64,000 bases of DNA from Planosporangium flavigriseum (GTDB lineage: Bacteria; Actinomycetota; Actinomycetes; Mycobacteriales; Micromonosporaceae): contig NZ_JAATVW010000007.1 of NCBI RefSeq assembly GCF_011947225.1, positions 124,001-188,000 of the forward strand, in the 5' to 3' direction. The translations under genes were made by a program, and so were the position numbers. Numbering within the stretch: position 1 is the stretch's first letter; each line of letters starts with the position of its first letter. Below, piece after piece: positions 24,293 through 33,327 of this stretch. The notes under the pieces are model-generated. The model ran no database searches and was not told where the DNA came from. It worked only from the letters and a program-made list of their open reading frames with translations.

Positions 24293-25279
24293 ATGGCTGG
24301 GTATGACGCGGTTTCCCCCGCGGCCGGCGCTGGGTCGGCCGGCGCTGAGTCGGCTGCCGCTGAGTCGGCCGCCGCAGAGCCGATCGCCATGCCGGTGCTT
24401 CCCGCCGATGGGGTTCTCGCCCGGGTGCGCTCCCGGCTGCCCGAGTTCACCGGTGCGCTCCAGCGCGTCGCCGAACTCGTACTGACCGACCCGGCGAACG
24501 CCGCCCGCTGCACGATCGTCGAGCTTGCCGAGCGAAGCGGTACCTCACCGGCGACCGTGACCCGGTTCTGCCGGGCCCTCGGCTTCGAGGGCTACGCCGA
24601 TCTGCGGCTGGGAATCGCCGGGGAGACCGGCCGGGCCGCGCGAACCGGTGGCTGGACCGTCGACATTGGACGCGAGATCCAGCCCACCGACCCCCTCGAC
24701 CGAGTGCTGGGCCAGATCATGGCGGCTGATACCCGTGCGATGCACGACACGGCGGCCCTGCTCGACCTGGGGGAGATCGAGCGGGCCGCCGATGCGATCG
24801 CCGGCGCCTCACGGGTGGACATCTACGGCGCCAGCGGCAGCGCGCTCGTCGGCGCCGAGATGCAGTTCTGCCTGCACCGGATCGGCGTCGCGGCGTGGGC
24901 GTGGACCGATGTCCACAACGGACTTGCCAGCTCCGCGCTGCTGAACCCGGGTGACGTCGCGCTCGGCATCTCGCACAGCGGCCAGACCCGCGAGACGATC
25001 GAGATGATCGCCGAGGCCGGCAGCAAGGGCGCCACCACGGTCGCACTGACCAGTTTCCCCCGCTCGCCGCTGGCGGACGTCGCGGACATCGTGCTGCTGA
25101 CCGCCACGCAGGCGACGACGTTCCGCCCCGACGCGCTGTCGGCCCGCCATCCGCAACTGGTCGTGCTCGACCTGCTCTACATCGCGGTGGCGCAGCGAAC
25201 CCACGAGCGGGCGCACGCGTCCTTCCAGGTCACCGCGCGCGCGGTGGCGGGCCATCGGGCCGCGAAGGAGGCGGATTAG
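24293..25279 (+). CDS. MurR/RpiR family regulator with SIS domain
   Basis: 328 residues. A Ser/Ala/Glu repeat leader (about 1-35) precedes the HTH_6 domain (IVELAERSGTSPATVTRFCRALGFEGYADLR) and a C-terminal SIS sugar-phosphate-binding domain (VDIYGASGSALVGAEMQ, LGISHSGQTRETIEM). It likely binds a GlcNAc- or MurNAc-type phosphate and controls the transporter genes that follow on the same strand. Confidence 0.92.
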   Translation: MAGYDAVSPAAGAGSAGAESAAAESAAAEPIAMPVLPADGVLARVRSRLPEFTGALQRVAELVLTDPANAARCTIVELAERSGTSPATVTRFCRALGFEGYADLRLGIAGETGRAARTGGWTVDIGREIQPTDPLDRVLGQIMAADTRAMHDTAALLDLGEIERAADAIAGASRVDIYGASGSALVGAEMQFCLHRIGVAAWAWTDVHNGLASSALLNPGDVALGISHSGQTRETIEMIAEAGSKGATTVALTSFPRSPLADVADIVLLTATQATTFRPDALSARHPQLVVLDLLYIAVAQRTHERAHASFQVTARAVAGHRAAKEAD

Positions 25280-25390
25280 GTGCGCATGCACATCCGGTCC
25301 GGACGGGTCCCCGAACCCCGTTCGGGCAACGCCTCGCAAAACCTGTCAGCCCAGATCAGCACCGCCCGACCGTCAACAGAGGAGCCGAAG

Positions 25391-26827
25391 ATGTCCATTG
25401 ATCCCGAGCCAGCATCGTCCGTCCCCACCGTCGCCCGCCGCTCGCTCCTACGCGGCGCGGCCGCCGTCGGCTTAGTCGTCGTCCCCGGTACTAGCTTGCT
25501 GAGCGCCTGCGCGACCAGCGGTGGCGACAGCGAGACCGACGGCGGGGGCGGCACCAAGAGCGACAAGAACCCGTTCGGTGTCAAGGAGGACGCCGCGCTC
25601 GACGTCGTGATCTTCCCTGGTGGGTACACCGACAAGTACGCCACCGACGTGCACGAGCCGCTGTACAAGAAGGCCTTTCCGAAGGCCGCCATCAAGCACG
25701 AGGCGGTCACCGAGATCAGCACCGTGGTCCAGCCGCGGCTGGCCAGCGGCACCAACGTGCCGGACATGATCAACAACTCCGGCAGCAAGCTGTTGGACTT
25801 CGGCGCCATGGTCGCGGACAAGCAGCTCGCTGACCTGACCGACCTGTGGGACGCCCCGTCGGTCGACGACCCCGGCAAGAAGGTCCGCGACACCGTCGTG
25901 CCGGGCACCGTCGAGCGGGGCTCGTTCAACCGCAAGCCGTACGTGCTGTACTACGTGTCCACCGTCTTCGGCCTGTGGTACTCGGGCAAGCTCTTCTCCG
26001 GCCGGGGCTGGACCCAGCCGGCCGACTGGGACGCCTTCCTCAAGCAGCTCGACGACATCAAGAAGGCCGGCATCACCCCGTACGGGTACGCGGGCGCCAA
26101 CGCCGCGTACTACCAGTACACGGTCATTCTCACGCACGCGGCGAAGCTCGGCGGCCAGGAGGTTCTCAAGAACATCGACAACCTCGAGGACGGCGCGTGG
26201 AAGCAGGACGCCGTCAAGCAGGCGGCCACCGCGTGGGCGGAGGTCGGCGCGAAGTACCTGGACAAGGCGTACGAGGGGCTCAAGCACACGGACGTTCAGC
26301 TGCAGCAGAACCAGTACAAGCTGGCCTACTACCCGAGCGGTGACTGGCTGGAGAACGAGCAGAAGAAGGACGCCCCGGCGGACTTCACGTACCAACTGCT
26401 GCCGATCCCGGTGAAGGGCAAGCTGTCGACGAAGGCGGTACGGGCGACGGCCGCCGAGGGATACCTCGTGCCGGCGAAGGCCAAGAACAAGGCGGGCGGG
26501 CTGGAGTACCTGCGCCAGATGCTGTCGCGTGCCGGCGCGAAGGGCTTCGGCGAGCTGGTCGGGTCGAACACGGTCGTGGTCGGTGGCGCGGAGGGCGTCA
26601 CCTTCCCGCCCGGCGTGACCAGTTCGACGAACGCGCTGAAGGCGGCCGGTAAGGAGGTCGTCGACTTCTTCTTCGACGGCGACTACAAGGACATCGAGCA
26701 GGAGTGCCGTACCGCGACCAACGCGCTGATGTTCGGCCGGGAGACGCCCGACCAGTTCTGCGAGCGGATGCAGAAGAAGGCCGACGCGGTGAAGAACGAC
26801 AAGTCGATCACCAAGTTCACGCGCTGA
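25391..26827 (+). CDS. ngcE: ABC transporter sugar-binding lipoprotein, NgcE-like
   Basis: 478 residues, ATG 25391 with GGAG at 25381. The N-terminus has an RR motif (RRSLLRGAAAVGL) and lipobox LLSAC, so it is a lipid-anchored, possibly Tat-exported, binding protein. The rest (GYTDKYATDVHEPLYKKAFP, FGLWYSGKLFSGRGW, TPYGYAGANAAYYQY) matches the N-acetylglucosamine/diacetylchitobiose-binding NgcE family. Acts outside the membrane with the two permeases that follow; the ATPase (MsiK-like) is elsewhere. Confidence 0.9.
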   Translation: MSIDPEPASSVPTVARRSLLRGAAAVGLVVVPGTSLLSACATSGGDSETDGGGGTKSDKNPFGVKEDAALDVVIFPGGYTDKYATDVHEPLYKKAFPKAAIKHEAVTEISTVVQPRLASGTNVPDMINNSGSKLLDFGAMVADKQLADLTDLWDAPSVDDPGKKVRDTVVPGTVERGSFNRKPYVLYYVSTVFGLWYSGKLFSGRGWTQPADWDAFLKQLDDIKKAGITPYGYAGANAAYYQYTVILTHAAKLGGQEVLKNIDNLEDGAWKQDAVKQAATAWAEVGAKYLDKAYEGLKHTDVQLQQNQYKLAYYPSGDWLENEQKKDAPADFTYQLLPIPVKGKLSTKAVRATAAEGYLVPAKAKNKAGGLEYLRQMLSRAGAKGFGELVGSNTVVVGGAEGVTFPPGVTSSTNALKAAGKEVVDFFFDGDYKDIEQECRTATNALMFGRETPDQFCERMQKKADAVKNDKSITKFTR

Positions 26828-26843
26828 CCGGAGCGGACCCGTC

Positions 26844-27752
26844 ATGCAGCACCGCAAGTACCCATTCGTGTTCGGCTTTCTGGCCGTACCCGTCGCGCTG
26901 TACCTGACCTTCGTGATCTCGCCGTTCGCCCAGGCGTTCTACATCTCGATGACCAGCTGGCGCGGCTTCGCCCCACCGAAGTGGATCGGCTTCGACAACT
27001 ACCGGAGGTTGGCCGACGACGGCACGTTCTGGAAGGCGGTGCAGCACAACGGGATCCTTCTGCTCGTCCTGCCGCTGGTGACGATCGCGCTCGCGCTGCT
27101 CTTCGCGTTCCTCATCAACGTGGGTGGGGGATCGCGCAGCGGCACGATGTCGGGGGTGTGGGGGTCGAAGTTCTACCGGGTGGTGTTCTTCTTCCCCCAG
27201 CTCCTGGCGGTACCGATCGTCGCGGTGCTGTTCCAGACGGTGTACCGGCCGAACTCGTCCGGCCTCATCAACGGCTTCCTGATGAAGCTGGGCCTGGAGC
27301 CCGTCGGGTTCCTCATCAATCCCAAGCTCGCACTGTGGGCGATCATCGCGGCCCTGGTGTGGCAGTGCGTGGGGTTCTACGTCGTCCTGTTCTCCGCGGG
27401 GATGGCCTCGATCCCGAAGGACATCTACGAAGCGGCGGCGCTGGACGGCGCCGGCGGCGTGACGCTGTTCTTCCGGGTCACGCTGCCGCTGCTGTGGGAC
27501 ACCCTGCAGGTGGCGTGGGTCTACCTGGGGATCGCGGCGTTCGACGCGTTCGCGATCGTCAACGTCCTGTCGGTGGACAACGGTGGTCCGGACGGCACGA
27601 CCACCGTGCTGTCGGTCGAGATCTACCGCAACGCGTTCGCCTTCTCCCGGTACGGCTACGCATCGGCGATGGGGGTGGCGCTGTTCTTCTTCACGCTCAC
27701 GTTCGCGGCGCTCACGCTGCGGGTGACCCGGCGCGAGTCGATCGAGTTTTAG
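26844..27752 (+). CDS. ngcF: ABC sugar permease, NgcF-like
   Basis: 302 residues, ATG 26844. Six membrane helices; the ABC transporter EAA loop reads EAAALDGAGGVTLFFRVTLP. It belongs to the MalF-type carbohydrate permeases (CUT1). It pairs with the downstream MalG-type permease for GlcNAc or chitobiose import. Confidence 0.9.
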   Translation: MQHRKYPFVFGFLAVPVALYLTFVISPFAQAFYISMTSWRGFAPPKWIGFDNYRRLADDGTFWKAVQHNGILLLVLPLVTIALALLFAFLINVGGGSRSGTMSGVWGSKFYRVVFFFPQLLAVPIVAVLFQTVYRPNSSGLINGFLMKLGLEPVGFLINPKLALWAIIAALVWQCVGFYVVLFSAGMASIPKDIYEAAALDGAGGVTLFFRVTLPLLWDTLQVAWVYLGIAAFDAFAIVNVLSVDNGGPDGTTTVLSVEIYRNAFAFSRYGYASAMGVALFFFTLTFAALTLRVTRRESIEF

Positions 27753-27764
27753 GTGGGATCGCTC

Positions 27765-28667
27765 ATGACTATCGAAACTCAGCGGGCCACGAGCCCGTCC
27801 CGCCACTCGACGCCCGACCGCGGGAAGCCCTCCACCCGGTCGGAGGCGCGGATCCTCTCCCGGCTCGGCCAGGTCGCGCTGATCCTGTGGGCTCTCGTCG
27901 TGATCGGGCCGATCCTGTGGACGTTCCTGGCCTCGTTCAAGAACACCGCCGAGATCTTCAGCAGCCCCTGGACGTTGCCGGCTGAACTCCGGCTGGAGAA
28001 CTGGTCGCGGGCGTGGACCAAGGCGCACGTGGGACGGTACTTCTTCAACAGCGTCATCGTCGTGGGGCTCAGCACGTTCGGCACGATGCTGCTCGGCTCG
28101 ATGGCGGCCTATGTCCTCGCCCGGTACACCTTCATCGGCAACCGGTTCGTCTACTTCCTGTTCGTGTCGGGGCTCGCGTTCCCGCCCTTCCTCGCGCTCG
28201 TCCCGCTGTTCAAGGTCGTGCAGAACTTCGGCCTGCTCAACACGTACACGGGGCTGGTGCTCGTCTACATCGCGTACTCGCTGCCGTTCACGGTCTTCTT
28301 CCTCTCGGCCTTCTTCAAGACGCTGCCGGGTTCGGTGGCGGAGGCGGCCGTGATCGACGGCTGCTCGCACACCCGGCTGTTCTTCCAGGTGATGTTGCCG
28401 ATGGCCAGATCGGGAATGGTGAGCGTGACGATCTTCAACATCATCGGGCAGTGGGCGCAGTACCTGCTGCCGGTGGTGCTGATGACCAGCGCGGACAAGT
28501 ACGTGCTGACCCAGGGCATCGCCCAGATCTCGGTCAACGCCGGCTACGAGGCGGACTGGTCGGGGTTGTTCGCCGCGCTGAGCATGTCGATCCTTCCGAT
28601 GATCATCGTGTACGCGTTCTTCCAGCGGCAGATCCAGGCCGGCCTGACCGCGGGGGCCGTCAAGTAA
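27765..28667 (+). CDS. ngcG: ABC sugar permease, NgcG-like
   Basis: 300 residues. ATG 27765 was preferred over GTG 27753 because GGTGGGA lies 6 nt upstream of it. Six helices, EAA loop EAAVIDGCSHTRLFFQVMLP; MalG-type CUT1 permease and partner of the preceding gene. It is the last gene of the unit and is closed by the 28680 hairpin. Confidence 0.9.
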   Translation: MTIETQRATSPSRHSTPDRGKPSTRSEARILSRLGQVALILWALVVIGPILWTFLASFKNTAEIFSSPWTLPAELRLENWSRAWTKAHVGRYFFNSVIVVGLSTFGTMLLGSMAAYVLARYTFIGNRFVYFLFVSGLAFPPFLALVPLFKVVQNFGLLNTYTGLVLVYIAYSLPFTVFFLSAFFKTLPGSVAEAAVIDGCSHTRLFFQVMLPMARSGMVSVTIFNIIGQWAQYLLPVVLMTSADKYVLTQGIAQISVNAGYEADWSGLFAALSMSILPMIIVYAFFQRQIQAGLTAGAVK

Positions 28668-28679
28668 CGCGGCTTCTCA

Positions 28680-28729
28680 TGATCACGGAGACTGTTCCGG
28701 GCCCGGGGGCGGAACAGTCTCCGTGATCA
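28680..28729. terminator. Perfect 19-bp hairpin terminator
   Basis: TGATCACGGAGACTGTTCC (28680-28698) and its exact complement (28711-28729) with a 12-nt GC-rich loop, 12 bp after the NgcG-like gene. Confidence 0.8.
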
Positions 28730-28788
28730 CGGTCGCGGGACGGGCGCCGGGTGCCGGAATTGTCGGAGCGGTGCGATGTAATCGGGCC

Positions 28789-30468
28789 ATGCTGGTCGCC
28801 GTCCATCCCGACGTGAGTGGCGGCGGCCGCCTGCGCGAGCTGTCCGACGATGGTGAGCCGCTCGGCCCGGTCATCGAGGTCGCCGACCTCACCGCCGCCG
28901 TCAGGGCGCGGGAAGCCGCCAGTACACCCCGGTGGCTGTGGCCGGCGACCGCAGCGATCTACCCGCGGCTGCTGGAGGCCGGCGTGCGGGTCGAGCGCTG
29001 CCACGACCTGGAGTTGGTCGAGGCGCTGCTGCTCGGCTACGAGGGCCGTTGGGGGGCACCCCGCGCGCTACCCGCGGCCTGGGCCCGGCTGACCGGCGGG
29101 CCGGTGCCGCCCGATCCGCCGGCCCGCGCGGCCACGCCGCCGGGCGAGGCGCAGGAGGCGCTGTTCGACACCGGCCCACCCCCACCCGACCTCGGCGCCG
29201 ATCCCCTCGAGGTCCTGGTCCGGGTGTACCAGGCGCAGCGCGACCGGATCGCGGCGACCGCCGACCCGCGGCGGATGCGCCTGCTCGTCGCCGCGGAGTC
29301 CGCCGGCGGGCTCGTCGCGGCCGAGATGAGCCGGTACGGGCTGCCCTGGCGGCCCGACGTGCACGACCGGCTGCTGACCGAGATGCTGGGGGAGCCGTCC
29401 CCGGTGGGCGGGCCGCCGCGCCGGTTAGCCGAGTTGACCCAGGCCATCGACGAGGCGTTCGGCCAGCGCATCCACCCGGACTCGCCGGCCGAGGTGCTGC
29501 GCGCGTTCGCCCGCGCCGGTATCCAGCTGCCCAGCACGCGGGCCTGGGTGCTCCAACGGGTCGAACATCCGGCGGTGCCGCTCCTGCTGGAGTACAAGGA
29601 GCTTTATCGCATCTGGGTCGCGCACGGCTGGTCCTGGCTGGAGCAGTGGGTACGCGGCGGGCGGTTCCGGGCGGAGTACGTGCCGGGCGGCGTCGTGTCG
29701 GGGCGGTGGGCCACCCGTGGCGGCGGGGCGCTGCAGATCCCGAAGGTGGTCCGCCGGGCGGTGGTCGCCGACCCCGGCTGGACGTTCGTGGTCGCCGACG
29801 CGGGACAGTTGGAGCCGCGCATCCTCGCCGCGGTCTCCGGTGACCGGCGGCTCGCCGAGGCGGCCCGCGGCGGTGACCTGTACGCGGCCCTCGCCGCCGA
29901 CGCGTTCGCCGGCGACCGCGCGCGGGCCAAGGTGGCCCTGCTCGGCGCGATGTACGGGCAGACCGGGGGCCAGGCGGCGCCGGCCCTCGCCGCGCTGCGC
30001 CGGTTCTACCCGAGGGCGTGGGAGTACGTGGAGCAGGCCGCGCGTACCGGGCGGGCGGGCGGGTTGGTGCGCTCCTGGCTCGGCCGGACATGTCCGCCGG
30101 GGTCGGTGGCTATCCGGGATGAGGCCTTCGAGCCGGTCTCCGCCGAAGATGGCGACGGGCCGCGCACCGACGCCGGCGCGCGGGCACGAGGCCGGTTCAC
30201 CCGGAACTTCGTCATCCAGGCCACCGCGGCGGAGTGGGCGCTCGCGCTCCTGGCCAGGCTGCGCACCGCGCTCGCCGACACCCCGGCCCAGCTGGTGTTC
30301 TTCCAACACGACGAGGTCGTGGTGCACTGCCCCAAGGAGATGGCCGAGGCGATGGTCGCCACGGTGGAGGCCGCCGCGGACGACGCGCGCCGACTGCTGT
30401 TCGGCGACACCGCGGTACGGTTCCCGCTCGGCGTGGCGACCGTGGAGTGTTATGCCGACGCGAAGTAG
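28789..30468 (+). CDS. Pol I-like DNA polymerase / 3'-5' exonuclease protein
   Basis: About 559 residues from ATG 28789; no clear SD, and GTG 28771 is an alternative. The C-terminal half is a family A polymerase: motif A VVADAGQLEPRILA, motif B ARAKVALLGAMYGQ, motif C FFQHDEVVVHCP. The N-terminal half resembles a degenerate 3'-5' exonuclease domain with little evidence for catalytic acidic residues. Actinobacteria commonly carry such a short second polymerase; its role (repair or translesion) is inferred. Its stop overlaps the NUDIX gene end. Confidence 0.88.
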   Translation: MLVAVHPDVSGGGRLRELSDDGEPLGPVIEVADLTAAVRAREAASTPRWLWPATAAIYPRLLEAGVRVERCHDLELVEALLLGYEGRWGAPRALPAAWARLTGGPVPPDPPARAATPPGEAQEALFDTGPPPPDLGADPLEVLVRVYQAQRDRIAATADPRRMRLLVAAESAGGLVAAEMSRYGLPWRPDVHDRLLTEMLGEPSPVGGPPRRLAELTQAIDEAFGQRIHPDSPAEVLRAFARAGIQLPSTRAWVLQRVEHPAVPLLLEYKELYRIWVAHGWSWLEQWVRGGRFRAEYVPGGVVSGRWATRGGGALQIPKVVRRAVVADPGWTFVVADAGQLEPRILAAVSGDRRLAEAARGGDLYAALAADAFAGDRARAKVALLGAMYGQTGGQAAPALAALRRFYPRAWEYVEQAARTGRAGGLVRSWLGRTCPPGSVAIRDEAFEPVSAEDGDGPRTDAGARARGRFTRNFVIQATAAEWALALLARLRTALADTPAQLVFFQHDEVVVHCPKEMAEAMVATVEAAADDARRLLFGDTAVRFPLGVATVECYADAK

Positions 30469-30959
30469 GCGGACGCGAAGTAGTCCGCCATGGCCTGCGT
30501 GTGCGTGGAGAACGCCAGCCGCTGCGGTTGCGTGAGTACGAGCCACTCGGTGGCTTCCTCGGTCGGCGCCGACGGAGGTAGATCGTCGGCGCGGCGCGCG
30601 GGGAGCAGCCCGAAGATGTTGACCGTGCCGGTCGCGACGCTATGTACGGCGAACAGGCTCACCTCGTCGGGCATCGCGATCAGGCCGGTCTCCTCGCGCA
30701 GCTCACGTACTGTCGCTTCCTGCCACGTCTCGCCCACCTCGATGTAGCCACCCGGCAGTGCCAGGTGGCCGCGGGCGGGCTCGATGTCCCGGCGGACGAC
30801 GACGAGGCCGCGCTGGCCCACGTCGTCGACGGGCAACAGCGCCACCGCGACCGGCAGCGGATTGAGCCAGGTGGTTTCGCCGCAGTCGGCGCAGGACCGG
30901 GGCCAGGACGCCTCGGCGGTGAACGGGCTGCCACAGTACGAGCAGTGCGAGTGCTTCAT
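30450..30959 (-). CDS. NUDIX hydrolase with zinc ribbon
   Basis: 169 residues. An N-terminal Cys4 zinc ribbon (HCSYCG ... SCADCG) precedes the NUDIX box GGYIEVGETWQEATVRELRE (followed by ETGL), so it hydrolyses a nucleoside diphosphate derivative. The end reads YFASAYFASA, from a 12-bp direct repeat (30457-30468 and 30472-30483). It overlaps the convergent polymerase gene by 19 bp; both stops fall in this duplicated sequence. Confidence 0.92.
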   Translation of the reverse strand: MKHSHCSYCGSPFTAEASWPRSCADCGETTWLNPLPVAVALLPVDDVGQRGLVVVRRDIEPARGHLALPGGYIEVGETWQEATVRELREETGLIAMPDEVSLFAVHSVATGTVNIFGLLPARRADDLPPSAPTEEATEWLVLTQPQRLAFSTHTQAMADYFASAYFASA

Positions 30960-30986
30960 GATTTTCGACCCTACTGGGTACAGCTC

Positions 30987-31649
30987 TCAGGGGAGCGCGG
31001 CGAACCGTTCGACGTTCCGGGTGGGGCCGGAGATGATCAGGAGGTCGCCGCGCTCGATCCTGGTGTCGGGCGTGGCGTGGATGAAATCGGTCCCCGGTCG
31101 CTTCACCCCGACGACGGTCACGCCGTACTTGGATCGCAGCGCGGCCTGGCCCAGGGTGCGCCCGTGCGTCTCGCTCGGTGCCCGGGTCTTGGCGATGGCG
31201 TACTCGTCGTCGAACTCGATGAAGTCGATCATCTTGCCGGTGACGAGGTGCGCGACGCGCTCGCCCATCGCCGCCTCCGGGTAGACGACGTGGTCCGCAC
31301 CGACCCGGTCGAGGATCCGGCCGTGCTTGGCGCTGATCGCCTTGGCCCAGATCTCCGGAACGCCCAGCTCGGAGAGGGCCAGTACGGTCAGCACGCTGGC
31401 CTCGATGTCGGTGCCGATCCCCACCACCGCGCGCCGGAACTCGCCGACGCCGAGTTGCCGGAGGGTTTCCTCGTCGGCGGAGTCGGCCTGCACGACGTGG
31501 GTGAGCCGGTCGGCCATCCGCTGGACGATCTCCGGATTCTCGTCGATCGCCAGCACGTCATGGCCCAACTCGATCAGGGACAGGGCCACCTGGCGGCCGA
31601 ACCGTCCCAGGCCGATGACGACAACGTCGTTGTCACGGATGTCAGCCAA
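30987..31649 (-). CDS. trkA: Potassium uptake regulatory protein TrkA/KtrA
   Basis: 220 residues, TTG start, overlapping the TrkH stop by 8 bp. An RCK_N Rossmann domain (VVVIGLGRFGRQVALSLIEL, AIDENPEIV) and an RCK_C domain (about 140-220, GVTVVGVKRPGTDFIHA) bind NAD(H)/ATP and gate the TrkH channel. Cytosolic. Cotranscribed with trkH. Confidence 0.92.
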   Translation of the reverse strand: MADIRDNDVVVIGLGRFGRQVALSLIELGHDVLAIDENPEIVQRMADRLTHVVQADSADEETLRQLGVGEFRRAVVGIGTDIEASVLTVLALSELGVPEIWAKAISAKHGRILDRVGADHVVYPEAAMGERVAHLVTGKMIDFIEFDDEYAIAKTRAPSETHGRTLGQAALRSKYGVTVVGVKRPGTDFIHATPDTRIERGDLLIISGPTRNVERFAALP

Positions 31650-32997
31650 CGATCGGTCGCTCCTCGGGGTGTCGGTAGAGCACCTTGCGCTCCCGGAGCG
31701 CGAGCCCGGTTGCCACCGTGATCGTACCGACCCGGCCCAGGAACATGAGGATGACCAGCAGCAACTGGGCCGGCGGCGGCAGTGAGGCGGTGATGCCGGT
31801 GGAGAGCCCGACCGTCCCGAACGCCGAGAGGACCTCGAACAGCACCCGGTCCGGCGGGTGTGGGGTGAACGCCTGCACCGCGAGGGTGCCGGCGAAGACC
31901 AGGAGCACCCCGAACAGGGCGATGGTCAGCGCCTGCCGCTGCGCCGCCACCGGGATCCGCCGGCGGCCCACCACGACGTCGGGATCGCCCCTGACCTCCG
32001 CCAGCAGGACGAACGCCAGCAGGAAGAACGTCGTCACCTTGATGCCGCCGCCGGTGCCGGCGCTGCCCGCGCCGATGAACATCAGGGCGTCGGTGACAGC
32101 GAGCGTTTCCGGGTTCATCCGCCCGTAGTCCACGGTGTTGAAGCCTCCGGAGCGCGGCATCACCCCCTGGAACACGGCGTTGAGGATCTTGCCGGGGACG
32201 TCGAACCGACCCAGCGTGGCCGGATTGGTCCACTCGAAGAGCAGGACGGCCAGCGCGCCGGCCGCCAGCAGCACCAACGAGCCGTACACGGTGATCCGGG
32301 TGTGCACCGACCAGCGGGCGGGCGTGCGGAACTCACGGGCAAGCTCGAACAGCACCGGAAAGCCCAGCGATCCGGTGGCCACGGCAATGGCGATAGGCAG
32401 GCAGATCCACGGATCGGTGGCGAATCGCAGCAGGTTGTCCGGGTACAGCGAGAAGCCGCCGTTGTTGAACGCCGACACCGCGTGGAAGGCTCCGTGCCAG
32501 AGCGCGGTCCCCGGGTCCTGCCGGTACCCGATGCGCAGGCGCAGCGCCAGTACCACCGCGATGACCACCTCGAAGGCGAGCATGAGCACGGCGACCCGGA
32601 CCAGCAGCCGCCGGAGCTGGCTGAGGTCGGTGATGCGGGTCTCGGCCTGCGCGATGAGGCGGGTCCGCAGCCCGAGTCGCCGGGACACCAGCAGTCCGAG
32701 CAGCGTCGCGAGGGTCATGATCCCGTACCCGCCGACCTGCATCAGCGCCATGATCACGACATGGCCGAACGTCGACCAGTAGGTCGCGGTGTCGACCACG
32801 GTCAGGCCGGTGACGCAGACCGCCGACGCGGCCGTGAACAGTGCCGTGAGCGGTGACGGCTGGTCGGCGCCTGGCGGGTGGACGCCGGCCCGGGCGGCGG
32901 GCAGCATCAGCAGCCCGGTACCGACTCCGATGGCGAGCAGGAACGCGATGGGCACGATCCGGGCCGGGTGGCGCAGGGTCCGACGCATAGCGATCAT
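31642..32997 (-). CDS. trkH: TrkH family potassium transporter
   Basis: 451 residues. Four M1-P-M2 repeats with filter glycines in VTGLT, NNGGF, RSGGF and TVGLS show a potassium-selective pore. About 8-10 membrane helices. Forms a K+ uptake complex with the TrkA/KtrA protein that follows. The start (ATG 32997, or 32988) has no clear SD. Confidence 0.92.
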   Translation of the reverse strand: MIAMRRTLRHPARIVPIAFLLAIGVGTGLLMLPAARAGVHPPGADQPSPLTALFTAASAVCVTGLTVVDTATYWSTFGHVVIMALMQVGGYGIMTLATLLGLLVSRRLGLRTRLIAQAETRITDLSQLRRLLVRVAVLMLAFEVVIAVVLALRLRIGYRQDPGTALWHGAFHAVSAFNNGGFSLYPDNLLRFATDPWICLPIAIAVATGSLGFPVLFELAREFRTPARWSVHTRITVYGSLVLLAAGALAVLLFEWTNPATLGRFDVPGKILNAVFQGVMPRSGGFNTVDYGRMNPETLAVTDALMFIGAGSAGTGGGIKVTTFFLLAFVLLAEVRGDPDVVVGRRRIPVAAQRQALTIALFGVLLVFAGTLAVQAFTPHPPDRVLFEVLSAFGTVGLSTGITASLPPPAQLLLVILMFLGRVGTITVATGLALRERKVLYRHPEERPIVG

Positions 32998-33040
32998 TCT
33001 TGCGAACCGTGGTCGGCCGTTCTCGGCAGCGGTCGGGCGT

Positions 33041-33080
33041 AGGGGTACCTAGGGCCGTCCCGAGCCGACTAGGTACCCCT
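33041..33080. promoter_or_regulatory. 12-bp perfect inverted repeat upstream of trkH
   Basis: AGGGGTACCTAG (33041-33052) and CTAGGTACCCCT (33069-33080), 16 bp apart, in the region between trkH (starts 32997, minus) and the small plus-strand gene at 33163. Looks like a dimer operator, possibly for a LuxR-type or stress regulator. Confidence 0.5.
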
Positions 33081-33162
33081 GTCGGCCGGGAGATAGGTAA
33101 CTGCTGCCGACGTGGAAAGGCCCTTACCAAACGAAGCTGGAGTCAGCTTCGAGCGGACGGAT

Positions 33163-33300
33163 GTGACCACGATGTTGTACCACCCGGAAACCCTGCGGAT
33201 CCTCGTCAACCAGCGGCACCAGGAACTGATCGCGGAAGCCGCCGAGCGGCGCCGGTTCGGCCGGAGCCGGACCGGTCGTCACCGCCGGGGGTGCGGGTGA
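33163..33300 (+). CDS. Small conserved protein
   Basis: 45 residues, GTG start at 33163 (ATG 33172 possible). The sequence MTTMLYHPETLRILVNQRHQ followed by a Glu/Arg-rich tail resembles small actinobacterial proteins that begin MLYHPET. Function unknown. The downstream LuxR fragment is in the same frame after its TGA. Confidence 0.5.
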   Translation: MTTMLYHPETLRILVNQRHQELIAEAAERRRFGRSRTGRHRRGCG

Positions 33301-33327
33301 CGGGCGTCTCGCGCGGCACGCCGCACC

